Of a stretch of DNA of 64,000 bases, positions 44,502 to 53,932 are shown one piece after another. The stretch comes from Saccharopolyspora hirsuta (GTDB lineage Bacteria > Actinomycetota > Actinomycetes > Mycobacteriales > Pseudonocardiaceae). Under the pieces are notes generated by a model. It saw only the letters and a program-made list of their open reading frames with translations. It was not told where the DNA came from and did not search any database. Location of the stretch: positions 62,001 through 126,000 of the forward strand of contig NZ_VWPH01000001.1 in the NCBI RefSeq assembly GCF_008630535.1. The letters are read 5' to 3'. The first letter of the stretch is position 1. The number at the start of each line of letters is the position of its first letter. A program made the position numbers and the translations under genes.

Positions 44502-45653
44502 ATGCAACGACGCCGCTACTTGTCCGCCGCAGCTCTGCTGTGCGCCGCGCTGATCGCCGCGAGCGGGTGCGCCTACACCGACTCCGACGTTCCGGTGCGC
44601 GGTGACCGGGCCGCGGCGGCCTCGCTGGAGAGCATGCGCGGGCAGGTGCTGAGCAAGGGCCCGTACGGGGAAGATCCCGCGCTGGCCAGCGACATCACCC
44701 TGACCCCGGAAGAGGTCGCGAAGGTCCGGTCCCGGAAGGCGACGGCCGCGATCTCGATGCACTACACCGGCGACGACTGGACCGCGGCCCAGCTCGCCGG
44801 GCTGCAGAAGCAGTTCGACGCCCTCGGGATCGAGGTCATCGCGGTCACCGACGCCAACCGGAAGCCCGAGAAGCAGGTCTCGGACATCGAGACCATCATG
44901 GCCAAGCACCCCGACATCCTGGTGTCCATCCCCACCGACGGGGTCGCCACCGCCAAGGCGTTCCAGAAGGCCGCCGACGAGGGCGTGCACCTGGTGTTCA
45001 TGGACAACGTCCCGAAGGACATGAAGCCGGGCGCGGGATACGTGTCGGTGGTCTCCGCGGACAACTTCGGCAACGGGGTCGTCTCCGCGCACCTCATGGC
45101 CGATGCGCTGGGCGGGCGCGGGAAGATCGGCGTGGTCTTCTACCAGTCCGACTACCTGGTGACCCAGCGCCGCTACGACGGCTTCACCTCGACGATCAAA
45201 CGCCACTACCCCGGGATCCAGATCGTCGAGGAGAAGGGCTTCTCCGGACCTGACTACGCCGGCCAGTCGCTGGTGGCCGCCAACGCCATGGTGTCCAAGC
45301 ACCCGGATCTCGCCGGGATCTGGGGGGTGTGGGACATCCCGACCGAGGGCATCGTCTCCGCCGCCCGGTCCAGCGAGCGCCCCGACCTGGTCATCACCAC
45401 CCAGGACCTGGGCAAGAACGTCGCGATCGCCATGGCCCGGAAGCGCAACATCACCGGCCTGGGGGCGCAACGACCGTACGACCAGGGCGTCACCGAAGCC
45501 ACGCTCGGGGCCTACGGCCTGATCGGCAAACCGGCCCCGCCATTCGTCGCTCTGGCCCCGCTGGCCGTCACCCGGGACAACCTCGCCCAGGCGTGGCGCG
45601 AGGTGTACCGCAGCGACGCGCCACCGGAGGTGCAGCAGTGGCTGCACCGCTGA
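44502..45653 (+). CDS. Sugar ABC transporter substrate-binding lipoprotein
   Basis: A 383-residue binding protein with a lipoprotein signal peptide: MQRRRYLSAAALLCAALIA then lipobox AASGC, Cys23 being lipidated. The mature part is a type-1 periplasmic-binding fold (MHYTGDDWTAAQLAGLQKQF; SIPTDGVATAKAF; VSADNFGNGVVSAH; WGVWDIPTEGI). Ligands of this class are ribose, inositol and similar sugars. It is separated from its ATPase and permease by a dehydrogenase gene in the same operon. Confidence 0.9.
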   Translation: MQRRRYLSAAALLCAALIAASGCAYTDSDVPVRGDRAAAASLESMRGQVLSKGPYGEDPALASDITLTPEEVAKVRSRKATAAISMHYTGDDWTAAQLAGLQKQFDALGIEVIAVTDANRKPEKQVSDIETIMAKHPDILVSIPTDGVATAKAFQKAADEGVHLVFMDNVPKDMKPGAGYVSVVSADNFGNGVVSAHLMADALGGRGKIGVVFYQSDYLVTQRRYDGFTSTIKRHYPGIQIVEEKGFSGPDYAGQSLVAANAMVSKHPDLAGIWGVWDIPTEGIVSAARSSERPDLVITTQDLGKNVAIAMARKRNITGLGAQRPYDQGVTEATLGAYGLIGKPAPPFVALAPLAVTRDNLAQAWREVYRSDAPPEVQQWLHR

Positions 45654-45708
45654 GCGCAGAACAGCCTCCCACCCGGAAACCCGGGCACCAGTGAAAGGAC
45701 TCCACGAC

Positions 45709-46899
45709 ATGCGCACCATCAACGTCGGCCTCATCGGCGCCGGATTCATGGGCAAGGCCCACTCCTTGGCCTACGCCGCCATGCCGATGTTCTTCTGGCC
45801 CGCACCTGCCGTTCCGCACCGCAAGATCATCTGCGACGTCACCGAGGAAGCCGCGGCCGAAGGTGCCCAGCGCTACGGGTTCGACGAGTCCACGGCCGAC
45901 TGGAAGCGGGTCGTCGAGCACCCGGACGTCGAGGTCGTCGACATCGCCACCCCCAACCACATGCACGCGGAGATCGCGCGGGCCGCGGCCGCGGCGGGCA
46001 AGCACATCATCTGCGAGAAGCCCCTCGCGCGCACCGCCGAGGAAGCGCGGACGATGTACGAGGCCGTGCGCGACGCCGGTGTGGTGCACATGGTCGCGTT
46101 CAACTACCGCCGCACGCCCGCTGTGGCCCTGGCCAAGCGCTACATCGACGAGGGCGCGATCGGTGAGCTCATCAGCTTCCGCGGCACCTACCTGCAGGAC
46201 TGGTCGGCCGATCCGGAATCGCCGCTGTCCTGGCGGTTCCAGCGCGAGATCGCCGGATCCGGGGCGGTCGGCGACATCGGCACGCACGTGATCGACCTCG
46301 CGCGCTACCTCGTCGGCGAGATCAGCGGGGTCAACGCGATGCTCAAGACCTGGGTCCCCGAGCGGCCGCTGTCCGCAGGCGGTGCCGATCAGCTCGGCAC
46401 CGGACGCTCCGCGGGCGACGCACCGCGCGGGCCGGTCGACGTCGACGACGAGATGATCACGATGTTGCGGTTCTCCAACGGGGCGATCGGGTCGCTGGAA
46501 GCCACCCGCAACGGCCACGGCAGGAACAACTTCCTGACCTTCGAGCTGCACGGCACCGAAGGGTCGATCGTGTTCAACTACGAACGCCGCGATGAGCTGC
46601 AGGTGTGCTTTGCCTCCGACGGCGCCGACCGCAAGGGTTTCCGCACCGTCTACACCGGAGCCCCGCACCCCTACGGCGAGGCCCTCTGGCCGATCCCGGC
46701 GCTGGGCATCGGCTACGGCGAGACCAAGATCATCGAGTGCCACGACCTGTTCCAGGCCATCGTCGGCCAGGAGGCTGTCAGCCCGGACTTCGGCGACGGC
46801 TACCAGATCGCGCGGATCTCGGACGCCATCCTCGAGTCGTCGGCGACCGAGTCCTGGGTCAGCGTGCCGCCGCTGGAAACGACGCCCGGGCGAGGCTGA
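45709..46899 (+). CDS. Gfo/Idh/MocA family oxidoreductase
   Basis: A 396-residue dehydrogenase: GLIGAGFMGKAHSLAY Rossmann motif, NHMHAEIARAAAAAGKH, CEKPLARTAEEA, and GSGAVGDIGTHVIDLARYL in the substrate domain (His ligand to the sugar). The PMFFWPAPAVPHRKIICD insert after the first helix is typical of a larger sugar-dehydrogenase subgroup. ATG at 45709 with AAAGGA; an upstream in-frame start at 45691 is less likely. One base separates it from the ATPase. Confidence 0.88.
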   Translation: MRTINVGLIGAGFMGKAHSLAYAAMPMFFWPAPAVPHRKIICDVTEEAAAEGAQRYGFDESTADWKRVVEHPDVEVVDIATPNHMHAEIARAAAAAGKHIICEKPLARTAEEARTMYEAVRDAGVVHMVAFNYRRTPAVALAKRYIDEGAIGELISFRGTYLQDWSADPESPLSWRFQREIAGSGAVGDIGTHVIDLARYLVGEISGVNAMLKTWVPERPLSAGGADQLGTGRSAGDAPRGPVDVDDEMITMLRFSNGAIGSLEATRNGHGRNNFLTFELHGTEGSIVFNYERRDELQVCFASDGADRKGFRTVYTGAPHPYGEALWPIPALGIGYGETKIIECHDLFQAIVGQEAVSPDFGDGYQIARISDAILESSATESWVSVPPLETTPGRG

Positions 46900-46900
46900 G

Positions 46901-48424
46901 ATGTCCGCAGACGCCGAGTCCACGGGGGGCGAAGCACCGGCCGTCGAGCTGCGCGGGATCCACAAGTCCTTCAACGGCCTGTCCGTCCTGCGCGGCGTGG
47001 ACTTCGAGGTGGCGCCGTGCGAGGTGCACGCGCTGGCAGGTGAGAACGGCGCGGGGAAGTCCACGCTGATGAAGATCCTGCAAGGCGTGCACCGGCCGGA
47101 TTCCGGGGAGATCCACCTCCGGGGGCGCCGACTGCAGCTCTCGTCCACCAAGGACGCGCGCGCGGCCGGAATCGGCATGGTGTTCCAGGAGTTCAGCCTG
47201 GTTCCCACGCTGACCGTGGCGCAGAACATCTTCCTCAACTACGAGCCGAGGCGGCGCGGGCTGATCGACGACCGCGAAGCCGTCGAGCGAGCACGGGCGT
47301 TGCTGGCCGACATGGGTGTGGACCTGGACCCGGCGGCGCAGGTCGGCTCCCTGCCCACCGGGGCCTGGCAGTTGACCGAGATCGCGAAAGCCCTGGCCCA
47401 GCAGGCCAGCGTGCTGATCATGGACGAGCCGACGGCCAGCCTGGCCAAGGACGAGGTCGACGCGCTGTTCGCGCTCATCTCGCGGCTCACCCAGCGCGGC
47501 ATCTCCATCATCTACATCAGCCACCGGATGGAGGAGGTCTACCGCATCGCGGACCGGATCACGGTCCTGCGCGACGGGACGCGCGTGCTCACCGACGAGC
47601 TGTCCCGGCTGTCCCCCGAGCAGATCGTCGAAGCTATCGTCGGCCGCACCGTGGAGAACGCTCTTCAGTGGCAGCCGCGCGAGGTCGACCGCGCAGGTGC
47701 CCCGCTCCTGGAGGCGCGGAACCTGCGGTCGGCGACCGGCGTGAGCGACGTGTCGCTGGAGGTGCACCGCGGCGAGATCGTCGGGCTGGCCGGGCTGATG
47801 GGAAGCGGCCGCACCGAGGTCGCACGCTGCCTGTTCGGCGTGGACAAGCTGGAGTCGGGCGAGATCCTGCTGCACGGTCGGCGTCGCGAGATCACCTCGC
47901 CGGCTGCCGCGATCGACCAGGGCATAGCGATGGTGCCCGAAGACCGCAGGCTGCAGGGCCTGGTCCTGGACCACTCGATCCGCGACAACCTCCTCCTGCC
48001 GCTGCTCGACGGGTTGAAGCGGGGCCCGTTCGTCGACGACGGGCGTGGGACCAGCACGGTTGCCGCCCTCGTCGACAAGCTCCAGATCCGCGCGGCCTCG
48101 GTCAGCCGACCGGTCCGGCTGCTCTCCGGTGGCAACCAGCAGAAGGTCGTCATCGCCAAGTGGCTGGCCACCGACCCGGACCTGCTCATCCTCGACGAAC
48201 CGACCGCCGGGGTCGACGTGGGCACCAAACAGGAGATCATCGAACTCATCCGCGGTCTGGCAGACGAGGGCAAGGGGATCATCGTCATCTCCTCCGAACT
48301 GCCGGAACTGCTGGCCATCAGCGACCGCATCGTCGTGCTGCGGCACGGCACCGTCGCTGCGGGCCTCGACCGCGCTGGCATCGCCGACGAGGAATCCCTG
48401 CAACTCGCCATCCAAGGAGTCTGA
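46901..48424 (+). CDS. Sugar ABC transporter ATP-binding protein (RbsA type)
   Basis: A 507-residue duplicated ATPase. Domain 1 (about 14-250) has Walker A GENGAGKST, a divergent signature LPTGAWQ and Walker B VLIMDEPTAS. Domain 2 (about 260-505) has a degenerate Walker A GLMGSGRTEV, signature LSGGNQQ and LLILDEPTAGVDVG. This asymmetry is normal for RbsA/MglA proteins importing simple sugars. It powers the permease at 48432. Confidence 0.93.
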   Translation: MSADAESTGGEAPAVELRGIHKSFNGLSVLRGVDFEVAPCEVHALAGENGAGKSTLMKILQGVHRPDSGEIHLRGRRLQLSSTKDARAAGIGMVFQEFSLVPTLTVAQNIFLNYEPRRRGLIDDREAVERARALLADMGVDLDPAAQVGSLPTGAWQLTEIAKALAQQASVLIMDEPTASLAKDEVDALFALISRLTQRGISIIYISHRMEEVYRIADRITVLRDGTRVLTDELSRLSPEQIVEAIVGRTVENALQWQPREVDRAGAPLLEARNLRSATGVSDVSLEVHRGEIVGLAGLMGSGRTEVARCLFGVDKLESGEILLHGRRREITSPAAAIDQGIAMVPEDRRLQGLVLDHSIRDNLLLPLLDGLKRGPFVDDGRGTSTVAALVDKLQIRAASVSRPVRLLSGGNQQKVVIAKWLATDPDLLILDEPTAGVDVGTKQEIIELIRGLADEGKGIIVISSELPELLAISDRIVVLRHGTVAAGLDRAGIADEESLQLAIQGV

Positions 48425-48431
48425 TGCCGCC

Positions 48432-49430
48432 ATGTCCCTGCAGACCCCATCCCCAGGCACCACCCGGGCGGAGCCAGCTTCGGGCGCGACGGGCCTGACC
48501 AGCGCGCTGCGCGGCGTCGACTGGCGCAACTACGCGATCTTCGTCGGTTTCGCCGTCGTCTTCGCGCTGTTCGCGGTCCTGCTGGCCGACGACGGATTCC
48601 TCACCTCCGTCAACCTGCTCAACATCTTCCGGCAGACCGCGATGATCTCGGTGATGGCCGTCGCGGTCACCTTCGTGATCGCCGCCGCCCAGATCGATCT
48701 GTCGGTCGGGTCCGTGGCGGGCCTGGCCAGCGTCGTCGCCGCCATGGCCATGTCCAGCGGGAACACGCTGATCGGCGTGCTCGCCGGACTCGCCGTCGGG
48801 GTCGTGGTCGGCGCGATCAACGGGGGACTGGTGACCTTCTTCGGGATCCCGTCCTTCCTCGTCACGCTGGCCATGATGGGCATCGCCCTCGGTGTCGCGC
48901 AGTGGATCAGCAACTCCGGACCGGTGCCGATCCTCAACGACAGCTTCAACAGCATCTTCGGCGGGGGCAACATCGGGCCGGTCCCGTCGCTGCTGGTGTG
49001 GACGGTCGCGTTCGTCGCCGTTGGCGCGGTCGTGCTGTCCAAGACGCGCTTCGGCCGCCAGGTGCTGGCCACCGGCGGCAATCCCGTGGCCGCCGCCTTC
49101 ACCGGCGTCAACACCCGGCGGATCACCTTCAGCGTCATGATGCTGTCCGCAGTCGCCGCCAGCGTCGCCGGAATGCTCTACGCCGGACGGCTGGAATCCG
49201 GCCGCTACCAGTGGGGCGACGGCGATGAGCTGTCGGTGATCGCGGCCGTCATCCTCGGCGGCACCAGCCTGTTCGGCGGCAACGGCAGCGTCGTGCGAGC
49301 TCTCTTCGGCTCCCTGCTCGTCGGGGTCATCAACAACGGCCTCGTCCTCGCCGGCCTCGACGTCAGCCAACAGCAGGTCGTCCGCGGCGCCATCATCATC
49401 ATCGCCGTCGCGCTGACCCGACGGAAGTAA
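48432..49430 (+). CDS. Sugar ABC transporter permease (RbsC type)
   Basis: A 332-residue membrane protein with about nine or ten hydrophobic segments. The BPD_transp_2 features are QIDLSVGSVAGLASVV, GAINGGLVTFFGIPSFLVTLA, NPVAAAFTGVNTRRI and VIAAVILGGTSLFGGNGSV. Starts 7 bp after the ATPase. Forms the transmembrane part of the importer with the lipoprotein at 44502. Confidence 0.93.
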   Translation: MSLQTPSPGTTRAEPASGATGLTSALRGVDWRNYAIFVGFAVVFALFAVLLADDGFLTSVNLLNIFRQTAMISVMAVAVTFVIAAAQIDLSVGSVAGLASVVAAMAMSSGNTLIGVLAGLAVGVVVGAINGGLVTFFGIPSFLVTLAMMGIALGVAQWISNSGPVPILNDSFNSIFGGGNIGPVPSLLVWTVAFVAVGAVVLSKTRFGRQVLATGGNPVAAAFTGVNTRRITFSVMMLSAVAASVAGMLYAGRLESGRYQWGDGDELSVIAAVILGGTSLFGGNGSVVRALFGSLLVGVINNGLVLAGLDVSQQQVVRGAIIIIAVALTRRK

Positions 49431-49481
49431 CGCCCGCCCAGGCGATGCCGCAGCTCGCCCGGAACCAACGGAGATCACGAC

Positions 49482-50552
49482 ATGACTGACCAGCTGCGCG
49501 CCGGCCTGCTCGGAGCCGGATTCATGGGCAGCGTCCACGCCCACGCCATCCGCGCCGCGGGCGCCACCATCACCGCCGTCTCGGCCTCGACACCCGAACG
49601 CTCCGCGCAGGCGGCGAGCGAGGTCGGCGCCCGCCGGGCCGTGGCCAGCGCCGACGACCTCATCCACGCTGACGACGTGGACGTCGTCCACGTCTGCACG
49701 CCCAACGCACTGCACGCTCGGCAAGCCCTGGCCGCACTGGAGGCGGGGAAGCACGTCGTCTGCGAGAAGCCCCTGGCCACCACTGAGGCCGAGGCGCGCC
49801 AACTCGCCGACGCCGCCCGCGATTCCTCTGCGATCACCGCTGTCCCGTTCGTCTACCGCTTCTACCCCTCGGTCAGGGAAGCGCGCGCTCGCATCGCCGC
49901 GGGCGAAGCTGGCGCGCTGCGGCTGATCCACGGCTCTTACCTCCAGGACTGGATGGCCCCCGCCGGTGCGGGGAACTGGCGCTCCGACGCCTCCCTCGGA
50001 GGGGCCTCCCGCGCGTTCGCCGACATCGGCATCCACTGGTGCGACCTGATCGAGTTCACCACCGGCCACCGCATCGACCGGCTCACCGCCAGCACCGCGG
50101 CAACGCCGTCTTCCGACGCCGACGGCGAGGACGCGGCGGTGCTGCTGTTCGAAACCGACCGCGGTGCCGCCGGTTCCGCCGTGATCAGCCAGGTCAGCCA
50201 AGGACGGAAGAACCGCCTGTGGTTCTCCGTCGACGGTGAGACCGCCGCCTACTCGTTCAACCAGGAACAGCCCGACACGCTGTGGGTCGGCGGCGAATCC
50301 CACAACCAGGTGCTCCACCGGGGAAGCGCGTCCGAAGGCCCCGACGCCGCGCGGTATTCCGCGCTCCCGTCCGGACATCCCCAGGGGTACCAGGACTGCT
50401 TCAACGCCTTCGTCCGCGACACCTACGCCGCGATCGGCAACGACGCCCCGGACGGCCTGCCCACCTTCGACGACGGGCTGCGCGCCGCCGCGCTCACGCA
50501 GGCCGTCCTCGAGTCCGCAGACACCAAGACCTGGGTGGAGGTACCACGATGA
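49482..50552 (+). CDS. Gfo/Idh/MocA family oxidoreductase
   Basis: A 356-residue dehydrogenase: GLLGAGFMGSVHAHAIRAAG, CTPNALHARQALAALEAGKH, CEKPLATTEAEA and ADIGIHWCDLIEF (substrate-binding His). Second family member in the operon. Its stop overlaps the next TIM barrel by 4 bp (ATGA), a dehydrogenase/isomerase coupling also seen at 2631-2634. Together they may process a keto-sugar intermediate. Confidence 0.9.
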   Translation: MTDQLRAGLLGAGFMGSVHAHAIRAAGATITAVSASTPERSAQAASEVGARRAVASADDLIHADDVDVVHVCTPNALHARQALAALEAGKHVVCEKPLATTEAEARQLADAARDSSAITAVPFVYRFYPSVREARARIAAGEAGALRLIHGSYLQDWMAPAGAGNWRSDASLGGASRAFADIGIHWCDLIEFTTGHRIDRLTASTAATPSSDADGEDAAVLLFETDRGAAGSAVISQVSQGRKNRLWFSVDGETAAYSFNQEQPDTLWVGGESHNQVLHRGSASEGPDAARYSALPSGHPQGYQDCFNAFVRDTYAAIGNDAPDGLPTFDDGLRAAALTQAVLESADTKTWVEVPR

Positions 50553-51469
50553 AACTCGGCTTTCTCACCGCCTGCATGCCCGAACGCCGCCTGGAAGACA
50601 TCGTCGAGTGGGCTGCCGACCGCCGCTTCGAAGCCCTGGAAGTCGCGGCCTGGCCGAGCCTGGGCGACCGCCCGTTCACCGCCAGCCACCTCGCCGTGGA
50701 ACAGTTCGGTCACGCCGACGCCGACCAGATCAACGAGCTGTTCGACAACAACGGCCTGACGTTGTCCTCGGTGGCCTACTACGACAACAACCTCCACCCC
50801 GATCCGGCGGAGCGCAAAGCCATCAACGGCCACGTCGCCGCGTGCATCGACGCCGCCGGACTCCTCGGGTGCCCCACGGTGGGCACCTTCATCGGCCGCG
50901 ACCCCGGCAAGACCGTCGCGGACAACCTCCGCGAAGCCGAGCGCACCTTCCGACCGCTGGTGGAACGAGCGGGGGAACGCGGCGTCAAGCTGGTCATCGA
51001 GAACTGCGTGATGGAGGGCTGGCACCCCGACGGTTACCCCGGGAACCTCGCCTATTCTCCGGAGCTCTGGGAGTGGATGTTCTCCCTGGGGCTCTACCTC
51101 AACTACGACCCCTCCCACCTCGTCTGGATGGGCATCGACCCGGTGGCCGCGCTGCGCCCCTACGTCGACCGCATCCCGCACGCCCAAGCCAAGGACATCG
51201 AACTGTTCCCGGAACGCCGGAACCGCTACGGATATCCCGGCAAGGCCGTCAACCGCACCGACCCCTGGGACACCGGCTGGTGGCGCTACCGGGTCCCCGG
51301 ACTCGGCGACGTCGACTGGCGCAAGGTCGTCGACGCCCTCTACGAGGGCGGCTTCGACGGAGTGCTCTCCGTGGAGCACGAAGACCCGATCTGGGGAGGC
51401 GCGCCCGACAAGGTCGACACCGGGCTGGACATCGCCCACCGGACCCTCCGCCCCCTCATCGTGGCCTGA
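50549..51469 (+). CDS. Sugar phosphate isomerase/epimerase family TIM barrel
   Basis: A 306-residue TIM barrel: MKLGFLTACMPERRLEDIV, KLVIENCVMEGWHPDG (metal Glu), LYLNYDPSHLVWMGIDP (Asp/His ligands), AQAKDIELFP and GVLSVEHEDPIWGG (Glu). This pattern matches epimerases and lyases acting on 3-keto-sugars or inosoles. Last gene of the operon; the 24-bp hairpin follows 66 bp downstream. Confidence 0.87.
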   Translation: MKLGFLTACMPERRLEDIVEWAADRRFEALEVAAWPSLGDRPFTASHLAVEQFGHADADQINELFDNNGLTLSSVAYYDNNLHPDPAERKAINGHVAACIDAAGLLGCPTVGTFIGRDPGKTVADNLREAERTFRPLVERAGERGVKLVIENCVMEGWHPDGYPGNLAYSPELWEWMFSLGLYLNYDPSHLVWMGIDPVAALRPYVDRIPHAQAKDIELFPERRNRYGYPGKAVNRTDPWDTGWWRYRVPGLGDVDWRKVVDALYEGGFDGVLSVEHEDPIWGGAPDKVDTGLDIAHRTLRPLIVA

Positions 51470-51535
51470 CGTGAGGCGGTCCGGTTCGGGCCGACAGGGT
51501 TGTCCCTGATCACCGCTCAGGTGTCAACCGAATCA

Positions 51536-51592
51536 ACAACGTGAAGTGGGGCGTGGTGGCCGAGAAGACCACCACGCCCCACTTCACGTTGT
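51536..51592. terminator. Very long perfect hairpin between convergent operons
   Basis: Arms 51536-51559 and 51569-51592 are perfectly complementary over 24 bp (left arm begins ACAACGTGAAGTGG), with a 9-nt loop. It lies between the ends of the sugar operon and the MatC-like gene, so it can terminate both. No T-tract. Confidence 0.85.
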
Positions 51593-51635
51593 GATCGTGC
51601 AACAGGGGGCAGCGTGCCGAGAGGCGAGCGCGCGA

Positions 51636-52952
51636 TCAGCCGATGCCGAGCTGGACGAAGACCAGCCACGCGAGACCGGGGACGACGGCGATCATCGCGA
51701 TGGCCCAGATCAGGAGCATGCGGAAGAACGGCTTCTCGTTCTTGGGCTCCGCGCTCGCGAGCAGCAGGGCACCGCTCGTCGACATAGGACTGACGTCCAC
51801 CACGGACGAGGCGATCGCGATCGTGGTGATGACGCTGATGGCGCCCAGCGCCGGGTCCGCGGCCAGCGGCACCACGACCGGGCTGATCGCTCCGAGAGTG
51901 CCGGTCGTGGAGGCGAAAGCGGACAGGACGCCGACGACGTAGCTGGTGGCCAGGGTCGCCGTCGAGCTGGCACCCGCCCCCTCGATGGCGTTGCCCAGCG
52001 CGTCGATCGCGCCGATCTCCTTCAGCAGGCCGACGTACATGACGATGCCCGTGACGAGCAGCACCGCCGACCACGGAAGTCCCTCGATGGCCGGCTTCTG
52101 GATGCTGGGCCGCAACGCGATGAGGGCCAGCGAGATCACCAGTGCGGAGACCCCGACGTCCAGGTCCAGCACCAACGTCAGCAGCAGCAGCGCTGCGACA
52201 CCACCGAGGACCGTCAACCGCATGGGGGTGACCTCGGCGGCCGCCACCGGCTCGGCCCGCGTCGCGACTGCGGTGCCGCCACCGGAGAGTCCGGGGTCGT
52301 CGACGACTGGGTGGTCGTCCGCGGCCGGACCTCCGCGCTTCGCGCGTCGCCGGACGGTCCACGCCTGGACGGCGGCGTAGCCGACCACCGCGAGGAACGC
52401 GTTGAAGGCGAAGCAGTAGAGGTAGAGCTGCAGGGAGCCGTCTGCGGCACCGGCCGCGTCGAGCATCTCGTTCGCCACCACGCCGAAGGGGTTGACCGGT
52501 GAGAAGGCCCCCGCGTTGGCGCCCTGGACGATGACCAGGCCCATCGCGAGCGTGCTGATTCCGAAGCGCCGCCCGAGTGCGAGCGCGACCGGAGCGACGA
52601 TCGCGACCGCCGCGGGCGTGAACGCTCCGGCGGTCGCCAGCAGCGCGGTCAGGGCGAACATGATGACCGGCACGAGAGTGCGCCGCCCGGCCGTGAGCCG
52701 TTCAGCCCACGCGGCGAGCATGTCGATCGTCCCGGTGACGCGGACGATCGAGAACAGCAGGGTGGCGCCGACCAGGATGAAGAACAGGTCGGCGGGGAAG
52801 ACGCCCACGATGGTGTCGGTGTCGAGGTCGGTCAGCAGCAGCCCGACCCCGAAGGTCGCGACGATGGCGATGAGACCGGCGTTGATGTTGGTGACCGCGC
52901 CCACGAGGAACGCGGCCACCAAGATCAGGAAGGAAGCAGCCGCAAGGGACAT
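51636..52952 (-). CDS. MatC/SLC13-type dicarboxylate carrier
   Basis: A 438-residue membrane protein with about eleven or twelve hydrophobic segments and a hydrophilic central loop (about residues 205-250). The N-terminal half resembles the dicarboxylate carrier MatC domain (AFLVGAVTNINAGLIAI; TAGAFTPAAVAIVAPVALAL; GANAGAFSPVNPFG). It follows the maleate-isomerase-family gene on the same strand with a 25-bp gap, so a role in uptake of a C3-C4 dicarboxylate such as maleate or malonate is inferred. Confidence 0.82.
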   Translation of the reverse strand: MSLAAASFLILVAAFLVGAVTNINAGLIAIVATFGVGLLLTDLDTDTIVGVFPADLFFILVGATLLFSIVRVTGTIDMLAAWAERLTAGRRTLVPVIMFALTALLATAGAFTPAAVAIVAPVALALGRRFGISTLAMGLVIVQGANAGAFSPVNPFGVVANEMLDAAGAADGSLQLYLYCFAFNAFLAVVGYAAVQAWTVRRRAKRGGPAADDHPVVDDPGLSGGGTAVATRAEPVAAAEVTPMRLTVLGGVAALLLLTLVLDLDVGVSALVISLALIALRPSIQKPAIEGLPWSAVLLVTGIVMYVGLLKEIGAIDALGNAIEGAGASSTATLATSYVVGVLSAFASTTGTLGAISPVVVPLAADPALGAISVITTIAIASSVVDVSPMSTSGALLLASAEPKNEKPFFRMLLIWAIAMIAVVPGLAWLVFVQLGIG

Positions 52953-52977
52953 CGTTGTCCTTTCGGAGTGGACGAGT

Positions 52978-53784
52978 TCAGAGAGCGGAGTTCGGACCTG
53001 CGAGCAGGCTCCCGGCGCCCGGAATGGCCGGTTGGTGGCCCAGCGCCTTCAGGATCTCGCGGGTCGTGGCCGTCGCCGCGGTGATCACCGGCAGTTCGAG
53101 CTCGTCCTCCGCGCGCTGGACGGCGGCGAGCGAGGGCATCTGCACGCAGGCGGACAAGATCACCGCGTCAGCGCCTTCGCGCCGCAGGTCGCCGGCGATG
53201 GCGGGCAGCTTCTCCGGATCCAGCCGGCCGACCGCCACGTTGTTCTCGACCTCGAGGCTGATGTCGTCGAGGATCTCGATGCCCTCGCTCTCGATGTACT
53301 GGCGCACCGTCGCGGTGAGCGGACGCATGTACGGGGTGACCATGACGGCCTTCTTCGCGCCGATCTCGGTCAGTGAGCGGACCAGCGCGCCAGCGCTGCT
53401 GACGACCTGGGCGGGGTTGCCGTTGTTCCTGGCCGCGTCGGCGATGATCTGCTCGGACTCTCGGTGCGCTCCAGGGCCCTGGGCCATGACCGCGACCAGG
53501 CAGGCGTAGGCGATGACGTCCGGTTGGGCGTCGGAGACCGCGACCGCGCAGTCGGCGGCCTTCCCGACCATGGCCGCCAGCTCTTCCTTGTTGACCGTCC
53601 GCATGCCGGCGCGCGCGGAGTGGAAGGTGTAGACGTGGCCCGTCGCGGCTGCCTGCCTGCGGAACAGCTCGGGCAGTTCGGTCTCCATCGTGGTGTTCGA
53701 GCTCGGCACGATCAGCCCGATCCGGGAGACCCCGGGCAGCTTCGCCGGGGAGTCGCTGTCGCAGGCGCGGTGCTGAGTGGTCAT
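52978..53784 (-). CDS. Maleate isomerase / arylmalonate decarboxylase family protein
   Basis: A 268-residue Asp/Glu-racemase-fold protein: IGLIVPSSNTTMETELPEL near the N-terminus, first catalytic-type cysteine in IAYACLVAVMAQG, second in LSACVQMPSL. The two-cysteine pattern with SSNT fits maleate cis-trans isomerase, which makes fumarate; related decarboxylases have only one of the cysteines. ATG at 53784 with GAGGAGAA. Divergent from an IclR regulator and cotranscribed with a dicarboxylate carrier. Confidence 0.8.
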   Translation of the reverse strand: MTTQHRACDSDSPAKLPGVSRIGLIVPSSNTTMETELPELFRRQAAATGHVYTFHSARAGMRTVNKEELAAMVGKAADCAVAVSDAQPDVIAYACLVAVMAQGPGAHRESEQIIADAARNNGNPAQVVSSAGALVRSLTEIGAKKAVMVTPYMRPLTATVRQYIESEGIEILDDISLEVENNVAVGRLDPEKLPAIAGDLRREGADAVILSACVQMPSLAAVQRAEDELELPVITAATATTREILKALGHQPAIPGAGSLLAGPNSAL

Positions 53785-53832
53785 GGTTCTCCTCATTCGT
53801 CGCGGGCCAGGGGCTCCGACCCCTCACGATCA

Positions 53833-53887
53833 TCACATCGTGAGTTAGTGACTCATAATGTGAATTGCTATAGTCCATGTCAAGACC
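53833..53887 (-). promoter_or_regulatory. Maleate-isomerase promoter with IclR-type palindrome
   Basis: Leftward TTGACA (53878-53883), a 17-bp spacer and CATTAT (53855-53860). A 31-bp gapped palindrome (53833-53863: TCACAT, TGAGT, ACTCA, ATGTGA, centred at 53848) covers the -10. The divergent iclR begins 70 bp to the right. The -35 is again in a GGTCTTGACA context. Confidence 0.65.
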
Positions 53888-53932
53888 ACGGCGTGAGCGC
53901 GCCGGTTCCAGACTTTCCGAGAGGGGTGCGCG

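Noticed and set aside
53878-53887. Full IolR-consensus match before the maleate-isomerase gene
   Set aside because: Not adopted as an IolR site because it coincides with an ordinary TTGACA -35, lacks the AT-rich flank of most inositol sites and is controlled by a neighbouring IclR palindrome.
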